A stretch of 64,000 bases of DNA from positions 38,501-102,500 of the forward strand of contig CAJNDS010000384.1 in assembly GCA_905221605.1 (NCBI GenBank). The letters are read 5' to 3'. Below are positions 32,122 through 47,814 of this stretch, piece after piece (within the stretch, counting starts at the first letter, position 1; each line of letters starts with the position of its first letter). Made by a program: the position numbers and the translations under genes. The notes below the pieces were generated by a model, which searched no databases, was not told the origin of the DNA, and saw only the letters and a list, made by a program, of their open reading frames with translations. Source of the DNA: Symbiodinium natans. Its lineage: Eukaryota > Sar > Dinophyceae > Suessiales > Symbiodiniaceae.

Positions 32122-33717
32122 TCAAGCTCCACCGCACCACGAAGGCAGGCCCATTGCGAAAAGGAATGATGCCGCAACGGAGATAGATGTCCCAACCATA
32201 AACAACAAGTCTGGAGTAAAGTCGTGCAGCAGGATGGACGACCTCGGCTGTTTGGAGGTAGAACTTACAGCCACTACGAGCCTAACTCCCACAGTGCTCG
32301 CAAAAAACCAAGCGATGCACGTGAGGCATGTGAGGATGATGGAGAGAGCGGTGCTGAAGCATCCATGCGTCGCTCCTGACAAAATGAAGACTTTCTCGGC
32401 TTCTAAGTTCGGATGGCTGCTCAGGTGAACCACGGAACCGTGCCAATAAACGCTATCCAAAGCCACCGCAAAATGCGACCAGCCCCCGGAATGTGGAACC
32501 AGAACTAAGCCTGACCTGCGAGGATGCAGAGACAAGCCTTGAGCAAGCAAGCTGTCAGCATTTCAATGCAAGCAGTCTCCCAAACGTCCTGCGTATTTTA
32601 GCATCACGGCACACAGCAGGCCACCGAAGGCATTCATTGCAATAACCAGGAGAACTCGGATGTTATATCCTGCAGCTGAGCGCTAGTTTCCTTTGCAAAC
32701 CTCATGCCAATGTATGAAGAAAACAGTGAGACATGGCAGGACGAGAAGAAGGCGGCTTCCTGCATTGAACCCGTTGTTCACAATGATCTCACCATCCTGG
32801 GCGACCTGAGCTTCGGCATGCTCAGTGTGCAGGGACCCTTGGGCTCGGAATGGCCTACCGGAACCCATACGGCTAAGTGCCATCTTCCAAGGGGCCGCCA
32901 CAAGGAGGCTGCTGCACGCACCGAAAAGGCCGAGCTGGATGTTTCGCATCCAGATCTCAGAAGGCGAAGCTTGGGACACTGGTGTTCATATGTCTAACAT
33001 GTCATTATGTTTCAATCCCATGAGGCCATGTGCAGGCATTTTGAGGGCCGGCATTCGTTCAGGGCCACGTGCATTGACCCTGAACTTAGAACAGGAAGCC
33101 ATGGCAGCCGTGTGATCAATGATGTGCTTCGAAATCTGAGCCTCCTTTCCAAAGTGCGGCTAAGACTCCGAGGCCTGCGTCTGCTGCAGCATCTTCCTTG
33201 GCGATCCAAGTCCTAGCGCCTGCAACCTATACTACTTAAGCATCTTTTCTCAACATGTCCACAACCGATCCCAACAGGTATCAACTGTCAACAGAACTTT
33301 TTCTCCGCAGCCGCCTTGGACCCCCGAGACCCAAGCTGCAAACTTGGCCAAGTCAACGAACTGCCCCCCGCAAATGTCTTGATGCCAGGCTTCTGGATCC
33401 AAACCCCTGCAAAACCGCTGGTGAGGCAAGCGCAGAGGACCGCCCCAAAACCTGGTCTTCTCTGGCGGGCAGAGGAACCTAGCACTCCCCATCCACCCCA
33501 GTCCCTCTCTCTTCTTCTCACCTTCGAGGGGGCCCCGCGCCGGCATGCGCCGGCCCGCTGCTCCAAGAGTTCGAGAGTTATTTTCGGACAGGAACTGCAA
33601 AAAGAGTCCTCCTTCTTCTTCTTCCCAGAGGGGGTGGGGCTTGCCCCCGCACGCCAGCATGCCCGAGGACCTGACTTCAAGTCCCATCAACGGTGGCCTT
33701 TCTCCGGGGAGGCCCAA

Positions 33718-33788
<71 letters not shown>

Positions 33789-34621
33789 GGTGGGCCCGTG
33801 ATGCTTTGTCCCTTGTGCTGCGGCGCATTCCATGCTTTCGCCTCGTTCTGCTAACAGGGCCGCTCAGGCCATTAGGGCGGTCTGGCACCAGTTCCCTCTC
33901 CTTCCTTCCTTCCTTCCTTCCTTCCTTCCTTCCTTCCTTCCTTCCTTCCTTCCTTCCTTCCTTCCTTCCTTCCTTCCTTCATGCTTCTCCTTCCTTCCTG
34001 CACGCATAACCTTTCGGGGGGCCGAGGGGGGTCGAGATGACGCATGTGACAAGTCTCATCAGCCCCCTGTGTTTTCTTATTCTTCTTCTTCTTCTTATTC
34101 TTCTTATTCTTCTTATTCTTCTTATTCTTCTTATTCTTCTTATTCTTCTTATTCTTCTTATTCTTCTTATTCTTCTTATTCTTCTTATTCTTCTTATTCT
34201 TATTCTTCTTATTCTTATTCTTCTTATTCTTCTTATTCTTCTTATTCTTCTTATTCTTCTTATTCTTCTTATTCTTCTTATTCTTCTTATTCTTCTTATT
34301 CTTCTTATTCTTCTTCTTATTCTTCTTCTTCGTCTTCTTCTTCTTATTCTTCTTATTCTTCGTCTTTCTCTTTCTTCTTCTGTTGCTGCTTTCTCTTTCT
34401 CTTCTGTTTCTGCAGGCTTCGCTCTCGCCCTCGCCCTCGCCCTCGCCCTCGCCCTCGCCCTCGCCCTCGCCCTCGCCCTCGCCCTCGCCCTCGCCCTCGC
34501 CCTCGCCCTCGCCCTCGCCCTCGCCCTCGCCCTCGCCCTCGCCCTCGCCCTCGCCCTCGCCCTCGCCCTCGCCCTCGCCCTCTCTCTTTCTTTCTTGGGG
34601 GCGTAGGGGCGGCCTGGCTAT

Positions 34622-34661
<40 letters not shown>

Positions 34662-35469
34662 ACTCACTCGATGTGGCTGTCCGTGAAAGCTCCAAGCTTC
34701 TAATCCAAGCCTGGGGGCCTTTCATTTGGTCGCTCTCGAGGCTGTGCCCGAGGTTCCAGTCCAGCAGGTCACCAGCCCTGCTTTGGGAATTGCGGCTGAC
34801 CTTACCCAACAACTGGCATCTCTTGACATCTTGCTCAAGGCATCAACACCACGAGCAGAATCTCACTTTACGAAGGAGCCTGCACTACCATAATCCCGAA
34901 GGCCAGGAGGAAGCAGGCACTCCACTTCACGGGACCCAAACCTTGGTACGTGTGTCAGGATGCGCCACGATGTGCCACGATGCACGAAACTTCCCAAGAG
35001 CACCAACCCAGTGCCAAGGTGCTCTTTCCCAGCATCAGTACACCAAGCCCTGCAAGCGTGAAAGTGATACAACCTAGGCTTAGCCCACTTCTTCATGAAA
35101 CCTTGACGTCAACATGAGCGATGACGGGCTGTGTCATGATAATGGCCAAAAGTGGTCACACGTGTCACAAGCAGCAGCGAGGAGTCTCTTCAGAGGCAGC
35201 CAAAGACGGCAGATCCAGGCTCAAGAACGCATTCGGCACTCTAAACAGAACCTTTGTAGCACGCGCTGAAGCTAATGAGCAGATACGCAAGGGCGTCCAG
35301 AACTTCGGCCCTTTAGCTCGCGTCGGGTGCTCTAATCCAAGTGCTTATTGGCCCTCTGCAGCCTGCCGTGGTGATGATCTTCATCTGGTACAGGACTTGT
35401 TGGACAGGCGCGCTCAACTTTGTGAGGCTGTAGAACATGAGGTTGTTCCTGAGCTGGATTTCAAGTGCA
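32122..35469 (-). CDS. Nucleotide-sugar transporter (SLC35A-like)
   Basis: Carries nucleotide sugars such as CMP-sialic acid, UDP-galactose or UDP-GlcNAc into the Golgi or ER lumen in exchange for the monophosphate; the substrate cannot be told from sequence. Exons in phase: 35363-35469 (QLRNNLMFYSLTKLSAPVQQ, VLYQMKIITTA: the QxKI.TTA signature), 35004-35049 (LGVLMLGKSTLALG), then, after missing exon(s), about 32975 down to 32793 (SEIWMRNIQLGLFGACSSLL; donor G/GTGAGA), 32586-32669 (NAFGGLLCAVMLKYA) and 32122-32375 (CFSTALSIILTCLTC, ending FTPDLLFMVGTSISVAASFL and a short tail). The last three exons join with matching phases (1-2, 1-2) and reach a TGA at 32122. The 5' end and the helix or helices between 35.0 and 33.0 kb were not found. 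Two inferred donors are GC and GT. The large intron near 33.7-34.7 kb is full of simple repeats. Confidence 0.85.
33718..33785. repeat. Poly-G tract of 68 bases
   Basis: An uninterrupted run of G on plus (C on the transcribed gene strand), inside the large intron of the nucleotide-sugar transporter gene. The length may be an assembly approximation. Confidence 0.95.
33898..33981. repeat. (CCTT)n microsatellite
   Basis: About twenty TTCC tetranucleotides, nearly perfect. Confidence 0.95.
34079..34378. repeat. (TTATTC TTC)n microsatellite
   Basis: About 300 bases of TTC and TTA triplets, mostly in a TTCTTATTC 9-mer rhythm. Frames over it give poly-Ser/Tyr, poly-Leu/Ile or poly-Lys/Asn and are not genes. 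Confidence 0.95.
34418..34583. repeat. (CTCGCC)n hexanucleotide repeat
   Basis: About 27 perfect CTCGCC units with no interruption, GC-rich, giving Ser-Pro, Arg-Pro/Leu-Ala or Gly-Glu dipeptide frames. Confidence 0.95.
34624..34657. repeat. (CT)n microsatellite
   Basis: A pure CT run followed by three CACT units. Confidence 0.9.
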
Positions 35470-35907
35470 CTTTGGGGTGGCTTGTCTGCACTGCTACGTC
35501 GCGACTGCATGCACTGCAGGGAATCCCAGCAAACCTATTGAAGGCCAGGGTCTGAAAAGTATACACCAGCGATGGCACCTTGCAACATGGATCATGAGCA
35601 CAAGGCTTGGCTTCAGCCTTGCCGGGAGGCACAGGATTTAAAGGTGAGCTTCGCTCCACTTTGCAACCCACAGCATTTGCGAATGGAGCCACAGAACTCA
35701 CATATAATATCACACAGATCCATCAAAAAACACACATACATATACATATACATAAATACAGATTTACATAAACCATATTTCTATGTATCTCTTTAGTTTA
35801 AATACAAAAAAACTAGCAGACTCTGCCGGGCCGCTGCTGCTTTGGCCAACTCTTGGGGGGATTGCGTAAAGTGCTCCTGAGAGTCGACAAAGCTTCTCCA
35901 GTTGTCT

Positions 35908-36036
35908 GAGGGGTTTAGGGGATACGGGGTTAGAGTTTAGGGTTTAGGGTTTAGGGTTGAGGGTTCAGGGTTTAGGGTTTAGGGTCCAGGGTTTAGGGTT
36001 TCGGGTTTGGGGTTTAGGGTTTAGGGGTTAGGGTTT
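35908..36036. repeat. Interstitial telomere-like tract (TTTAGGG)n
   Basis: About seventeen units of GGGTTTA with point changes (GGGTTGA, GGGTTCA, GGGTTTC), plus strand G-rich. It is the longest tract in the window. Confidence 0.95.
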
Positions 36037-36039
36037 ACA

Positions 36040-37098
36040 CCATCCTCGCAACTTCCAAGCGGGCAAAGGCTCAGCGATGTCGCGGGACCCCTTGAGCACA
36101 TCACCTCGGCAAAAGCACGAGGCCAGCTCTCTCTGTACACCTTCAGATTACAGCCTTTACATGGTTGCAGAAATGCGAGATTCACGAAGGTAGTGCACAG
36201 TAAGTGCTAGTCACAGAGCAACATCAAACACGCACGAAGACCCCGGAAAACCTCCCAGGCTTTTGTGGCTTTTGTCCTTCGCGAAGGCCTTTTTGGCCAT
36301 TGGGCTGCCAGCGTGCCCCCCGCCCACCCCCCTCCCCGCCCCCCCCTCCCCCCTTGTGCTGATGGGATGTCTTTGGTTTCAGCGGCCTCCCACGTGCGCC
36401 GGCAGCCAGTGTCTGGCATGAGTTTCGAACCGTGCCATTCTCACATCTCAACAAGCTAGCCCACAGTGATGCCCTGAACTCCCGGGCTGGGCTTTGTCGG
36501 CAAACGACCCGAAAGCCCAACTGCAGCAATGCGGCCCAAGGCTCCGCTCTCATGAAAGACCAGAATGAGGCTGGTAACGAGCTTTAGCACTTCGGTCCAA
36601 AACACCACCGTGCTGGGCAAGTACTCCTTCACGCTTTCAGCTTTTGCAAAAAGTGCATTGACTGTCGTGCTGCTGTGGAGGCTTTGAAGGCTTCAAGGTT
36701 TCAAACCCGATTCCTTAGGCCTGGACCCTCAACTCAACTTCATTGCATGGATGGCTTAATGTCTTGGGATTGGAAAGGCGGAATTTATGCCTGGTAAGTC
36801 AAATCCATAGCGGAACGGGTGAACTTTGTGGTGCTTTCGGATGGTGGCTTGTGGAGTTCTGGCCCGTCAACATATCGCAACAAAACTGGAACCGCAACAA
36901 CATGCAATAACCCCTTTGTTTATCTTTGCCTTGATTCGAGGTCTTTCTACGCCCTTCAGGTGGGTCAGCCCCGGAGGTGTGGCTCCTTCCGCCCTTGCGC
37001 ATCCGCCCATTTGATGAGCAAGGCTTGACCAGTGGTTTGAAACCTCTGGGGCAGGGACAACCAGGGACGACCCAAACCCAAACAGTCCAGCCAAGCCG
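36040..37098. other. No gene assigned
   Basis: A C-rich patch lies at 36315-36355. A short minus frame near 36300 (MAKKAFAKDKSHKSLGGFPG) and one at 36.87-37.11 kb look weakly protein-like, but neither has confirmed splice sites. Confidence 0.3.
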
Positions 37099-37686
37099 TC
37101 ACCAGCCGTCATGTCCGAGCGGCGTCAGGGAAACCAAGGAAAGCCACTTCATCGGAAAGCCGCAGAGTGAGGGCTCCTTCAGGAAAGCTGGGGCTTCACA
37201 CGGGCACATCACGCCACCATCTGCACCGCAGGGCTCTTGTCGGTTGGCTCTCTTTTTAAGGAAACGGTGCTGCCATACAGACAAGCAGACAAAAAGATAC
37301 GAGGAAGCAGAACGTCCTGTGGGGAGACCTCCTTCGGCGGTGGTGTTGGCTGCGGCGGCATCGTCGAAAGAAGGGGATCTTCCTCCTCCTCCTCGGAAAA
37401 GAAGGTTAGTTGTCAGCATCCAAAGCGAAACCATGCGACAGCTGGCCTCAACTGCCGTGGATGTCAAATCCTCCTCATCTGCCACTCCGGCTCCGATCTT
37501 CTGCCCTGCAGGCCACAGCAAGCACTGCACGAAAAGCCTAGTGACGAACCTCATGGCACCGAGTCCTGCCATGGTCGACTTGCTGGAACGCTGGGAAGTG
37601 CCCTCACTCGGATCCCGAGCATCTGCTCGGCCCATGTCCCGCAGGCTTGCACGCACTATCGAACCATATCGGACGTATCCGAACAC
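37099..37686 (-). CDS. Candidate long exon, unidentified
   Basis: A 195-codon minus frame has no stop. It includes STMAGLGAMRFVTRLFVQCL, then DEEDLTSTAVEASCRMVSLW and, later, EAPAFLKEPSLCGFPMKWLS. Composition is even and hydrophobic segments are short. It may hold one or two exons plus intron. A further protein-like stretch (MFEYQSLHELMNVAFRLYVL) lies on minus near 37.85 kb. No family is recognised. Confidence 0.35.
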   Translation of the reverse strand: MFGYVRYGSIVRASLRDMGRADARDPSEGTSQRSSKSTMAGLGAMRFVTRLFVQCLLWPAGQKIGAGVADEEDLTSTAVEASCRMVSLWMLTTNLLFRGGGGRSPSFDDAAAANTTAEGGLPTGRSASSYLFVCLSVWQHRFLKKRANRQEPCGADGGVMCPCEAPAFLKEPSLCGFPMKWLSLVSLTPLGHDGW

Positions 37687-38028
37687 GTCCTACAGGAGCT
37701 GTGGCTGTGTGTAGAGTGCTGAACTTACATGCAAGTTCTCAGGGCTGTTGATACTGGCACAAGGGGTGCTTTGCATGTAGTTGCACCGTATGCGGCTGCG
37801 AACGAAAGTGCAGCCGCGTCGCAGTGAAATGAAGAACATAGAGACGAAAAGCAACGTTCATCAACTCGTGAAGGCTCTGATATTCAAACATGCGCAAGGT
37901 CCGGCAAAACCCGAGCTTGGGACTTGCCATTGGCGTGGTTGTCCAGACACTGCCGCCATGCTGCTATGAGGGATCCATACTTGCCTTAGCGGATGCGTTT
38001 GGCAAGAGCAGCGCCTGCAGAGACTCAC

Positions 38029-40900
38029 AGTCTCAGGCTTCCGTCCGTCCGCAGGCCAAAGTTCTGCCCTGCTGAGGCTTGCTCGGACACAAAGGTCTTG
38101 AAAGTCCTCAATCGTGTTGATGCAGTATTGCGACCTAAGAGAGACGGAGCATTAAGCGTAGCATTAGGCGGAGCATCCGAGAACGGGTGGACTTTGAGAG
38201 TTTGCGAGCCCCAGGCGGATTTGCAACTCTGCAAGCCTTTGCGAACTCTCTCCTGGTCGACACTTGAGGACGTGAGGGTCCCATGATGCAGCGCAAGAGC
38301 GGTAGCCATTGCACAGCAGCCAAGCTAGGCAAGCCTGCGTGACGCATCTGCTGCCCTCCGGATCTGGTAGAAGAAGCCAGCCTCCACCAAGTGCTGTCGG
38401 TGCACAGGGATGCACCGGCTTGAGGGTTTCGGGGTATCAGTGCAATCTCTCCAAGATTCTCCAAGGGGACAAGGGCTTGAGGGAGCATCTATGACCGTGA
38501 TGCGCAAGCCTCGTTGCGCTGCAGGAAAGTGAGCTCCAGGGGCGACTTTCCGTGGTAGCCTGCGGACGTCACAAACTCACAAACACCTTACATCAGGACC
38601 CACAGCTGAAGTCAGTCCAAGCCTTGACCTGGTTCGCTGAGCATGCGGAAGTCGCCACGACCTTATGGGGACTCCGTCGTCAAATTTTGTCCAAAGTGTC
38701 TGAACCCACAGAGAACCGGGTGGCGGGCTGAGGGCATGAAATGCCTTGGTGTCGAAGTCCCTGATTGTCATCAGTGTTCTGCCTGTCACTCATTGTCATT
38801 GTGCCAAAGAACAGCTACCCACACACACACACACACCTTCTCACTTGCTTCACTCTAACTTCAAGGATGCCCGGCACACCATGGCGCACCCAGTCCCACT
38901 ACAAGCCAATTGCCTCCCCGACCTGTCAAACCAAAAAAGGAAAACTTGCCAGTACATCCCCTTGGCACAACAACTGCTCTCTGCTGCCCAATTCTGGTTC
39001 CCAGCCAGCAACCGTCGCCGAGAGCCAACCCAGAGCAAAAACTGCGAAACGCGAAACGATGCCGGCTCTTCTGGCATCTCATGGCGACCCCCTCCGTCAC
39101 AGAGGTTCGCAAAAACAAGGGACGACACAAGGACCCGGATGCCACGGCCCGACAGTCACAACAGTCACAAGGCCTCTAAATCCCGTTGAGGTCTTGCACC
39201 TATGTCTCAACCCCACACCCCAGCTCCCCGTGGCAGGCACCTCGCCTGCATCGGGCTGCATTCTCTTGAACAGGTCTTTGGCATTCCCACTGAATCCTGC
39301 GACGGGCTGCGCTCATGGCAAAGACCCAAAAAGCAACCAAAAAATGCCGACGAAGGAGAGGCCTTCTGCCCGGTCACTTCCTGAGTCCGGCGCCGATCTT
39401 CCGGCAGCACTGCACGAACTGCTTCTCGCTGACCAGACCGGTCCCCTTTGGAGCAGAGCGGATTTTGCCAGCAGCTGAGACTTAACGACAGCAAAGGCTG
39501 AGCATGGGGCTCGTGTGTCAAGGCCCTTGATCCAAGCCATGAGCATGTTCTCATACTCCTCTCCGTCTCACCATCTATGCTGCAAGCTCAGCCCATTTTT
39601 TGCTAATTTTGAAGGAGGCTTAAGGACCTGCGCCAGCTTCGTCCGCAACTCTGTCAGCATGCCATCCGTCTGCTGATCCAGGTCCCTGCCATGGCCCGTT
39701 CACATACACAAAATAGTGTTTATTTCGGGTTCTACATGCGTTGCATGCCCTAGCACCTACTGCACCGCTCAAGCTGTGCATCAGTGCGCCCAGCGTTGTG
39801 TGACGCGTTACATGCCCTCGACCTGAAGAACAAGAAGCCCGACTCGTCACTCCGCTTCGTGAGCTGGCACCACAGCTTCCTGGAAGCAAAGACTTCAAAA
39901 CGGTTTCACGGGGCACCCTCAGCACTCTTCGATTGCGCTCCTGACTTCACCGTGCATGCCAAGCCGGTTCAATGCCAGGCAAAACCTGGCGACTCACGGT
40001 CCAACAATGTCCAACACAGCACTTGTGGAGCACCTGTGCATGCCGAGGCAAACAGCAGTGTGCTGGTGCTAGCGTTTAACACAAGGCGGGCCGGCTCACC
40101 AAAAGTCAAGCGGTTGTTCCCATCGTAGTCGAGTGCCTGGGCCATGCACTCTGTGAGCGGCACAGGCTCGACCAATTTCCAGGCATAGCTTGTGATGCCA
40201 AGCTGCCTCCCGCCAGGCTCCTAACAAGGAGCCGAAGCGATGAGCCAGCGCCTGTCAGTGGAGCCACTGGCTGCGAGAAGGGCATACTGAGCTTACTGGG
40301 TGCAATGTGAGCAGGACAGGACACGGCACTTGGAAATCCGCAAGCAAAGTCTCCGCACTTCAATGGCCCACCTGGCGAAAGCCATCTGCGCTCCGGAGGC
40401 CGACTTTGAACTTCTCCATCTGCTCATGCTCCTGAAGCACCATCAGAAGAACAGAAGACCTGCTGGCTACAAAAATCCGTTGATCTCTCACATTTCGGTC
40501 CTGCTTCCTCTGATCCTGTGCATCTTTGTTCATGCTCCTCCGCATCTGCCTTAGTAAGCATGTTCACTGTCTCGGGCGCCTTCCAAACTGTGAAATGAGC
40601 CTCTTTTCAGTTCAGAAGCACTCATACGCCAACAAGTACTCTAGGGGTCAGACTCCACGCCGCCCTGTCTTCGGTCAGTCACAGACTCAGGCATGTTGCC
40701 ACAGGCTTCGGGCCTGGGATACGAAATCAACGATCTTCTCTAAGAAAGTGCAAAGTTGAGAGAATCGAGAGTTCTGTTACCCAAGCAACAACACATCAAA
40801 GGCATGTGCAGGTCATCCAGGAACTCGCGGCTATCCGGAAGGACGAGGTTGCCGTAGTCCCCAGACATGTACTTCTTCCTGAGCTTTGGGCAGCGAAGAC
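38029..40900 (-). CDS. EF-hand repeat protein gene (copy 2)
   Basis: Exons in transcription order: about 40785-40895 (LRKKYMSGDYGNLVLPDSRE), 40372-40459 (LLMVLQEHEQMEKFKVGLRS; donor CAG/GTGGGC), 40100-40150 (CMAQALDYDGNNRLTF; donor G/GTGAGC), 39823-39879 (KLWCQLTKRSDESGFLFF; donor GTCGAG), about 39378-39460 (GTGLVSEKQFVQCCRKIGAG), about 38645-38780 (LMTIRDFDTKAFHALSPPPG) and 38029-38134 (SQYCINTIEDFQDLCVRASL; donor GTGAGT). The EF loop D-Y-D-G-N-N-R-L-T-F keeps the first, third and sixth-position pattern of a calcium site. The following SGFL helix and GTGLVS..F segment match the same module as copy 1. The gene ends are unknown and the last exon may be another gene. Confidence 0.6.
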
Positions 40901-41790
40901 TAGCGAAGCACCAGCTTCCGAATCCAAATCCCCCTACGTGTGATATCATGCTATATGACTATCGTGCGGTCGTCGCAGCAGCTCCCGCCGCGTTGGGCGT
41001 TGAAGCCCCTCTATCCTCCCCCCTGAGGTGTCGGCCATGCTTCTGGATCAAACTCTTGGAAGGTCACACCCTCCTGGCAAAGACTCTCAACAGTAGATCG
41101 GGAGCTCCCGAAATTTCAGGCGTTCTCGCCGTCTTCTAACCTCTGCAGGAAAGACTTTCTGGGCTTTCACAGCCCCGACTCTCAGAATTCCTACATGAAC
41201 TCAACCATGTTTCGACACCGGGCATAGGGAGGCGAACCTCCCCGCACAGGGCACCCCCTTGTCGAGCAGTCCAGGTTGTGAGACTTGCCCACACAAACAA
41301 ACAAACAAAAAACAAACAGACAAGCAAGCAAACAAACAAACAAACACTCTTTGTTTCTTTCTGCTCACCTAACCCTCCCGCTACTCTCTCTCTCTCTCCC
41401 CTTTCTTCTCGTCGTCCCGCACCTGCGATGATGCCGGGCTGCGCAGGAAAGAGAAGAGCTTGGCGGGGTTCAAGTTCAAGCCGAGCCTGCGGCAACTGGG
41501 ATCTAGGTCACTCGGTGACTCAGGAAGCCTCAGCAAAAAGCTGCGCAGCAGCCTTGAATTAGAGGCATTCAGACTGTTAAAATGCTTCCAAGGGATTTGG
41601 CCAAGGGGCGTCTCCACTGCAGCTCGAAGGGCTCGCTCCTGAGGAGATCTGGGGAAGGCACTGTTGAGTTTCGCGTGCCTGTTTCAGGTTTCCGAGCTCG
41701 GTCTGCGCTCGAGAAGGCTTCGACACGTTCTTGGCTCCATAGTGTGGGCAGCTTCGGACACTTGCAGCAAGTTGCGGGCTCATTTGTCCG

Positions 41791-47798
<6,008 letters not shown>

Positions 47799-47814
47799 GG
47801 CGTCAAACTAAACC

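Noticed and set aside
33250-34686. Long frames with poly-Pro/Gly, Ser-Tyr, Arg-Pro and Gly-Glu runs
   Set aside because: They translate the poly-G, TTATTCTTC and CTCGCC repeats.
38765-39478. 237-codon plus frame
   Set aside because: It runs antisense to EF-hand exons with family motifs and has a random-looking, Pro/Ser/Thr-rich composition.
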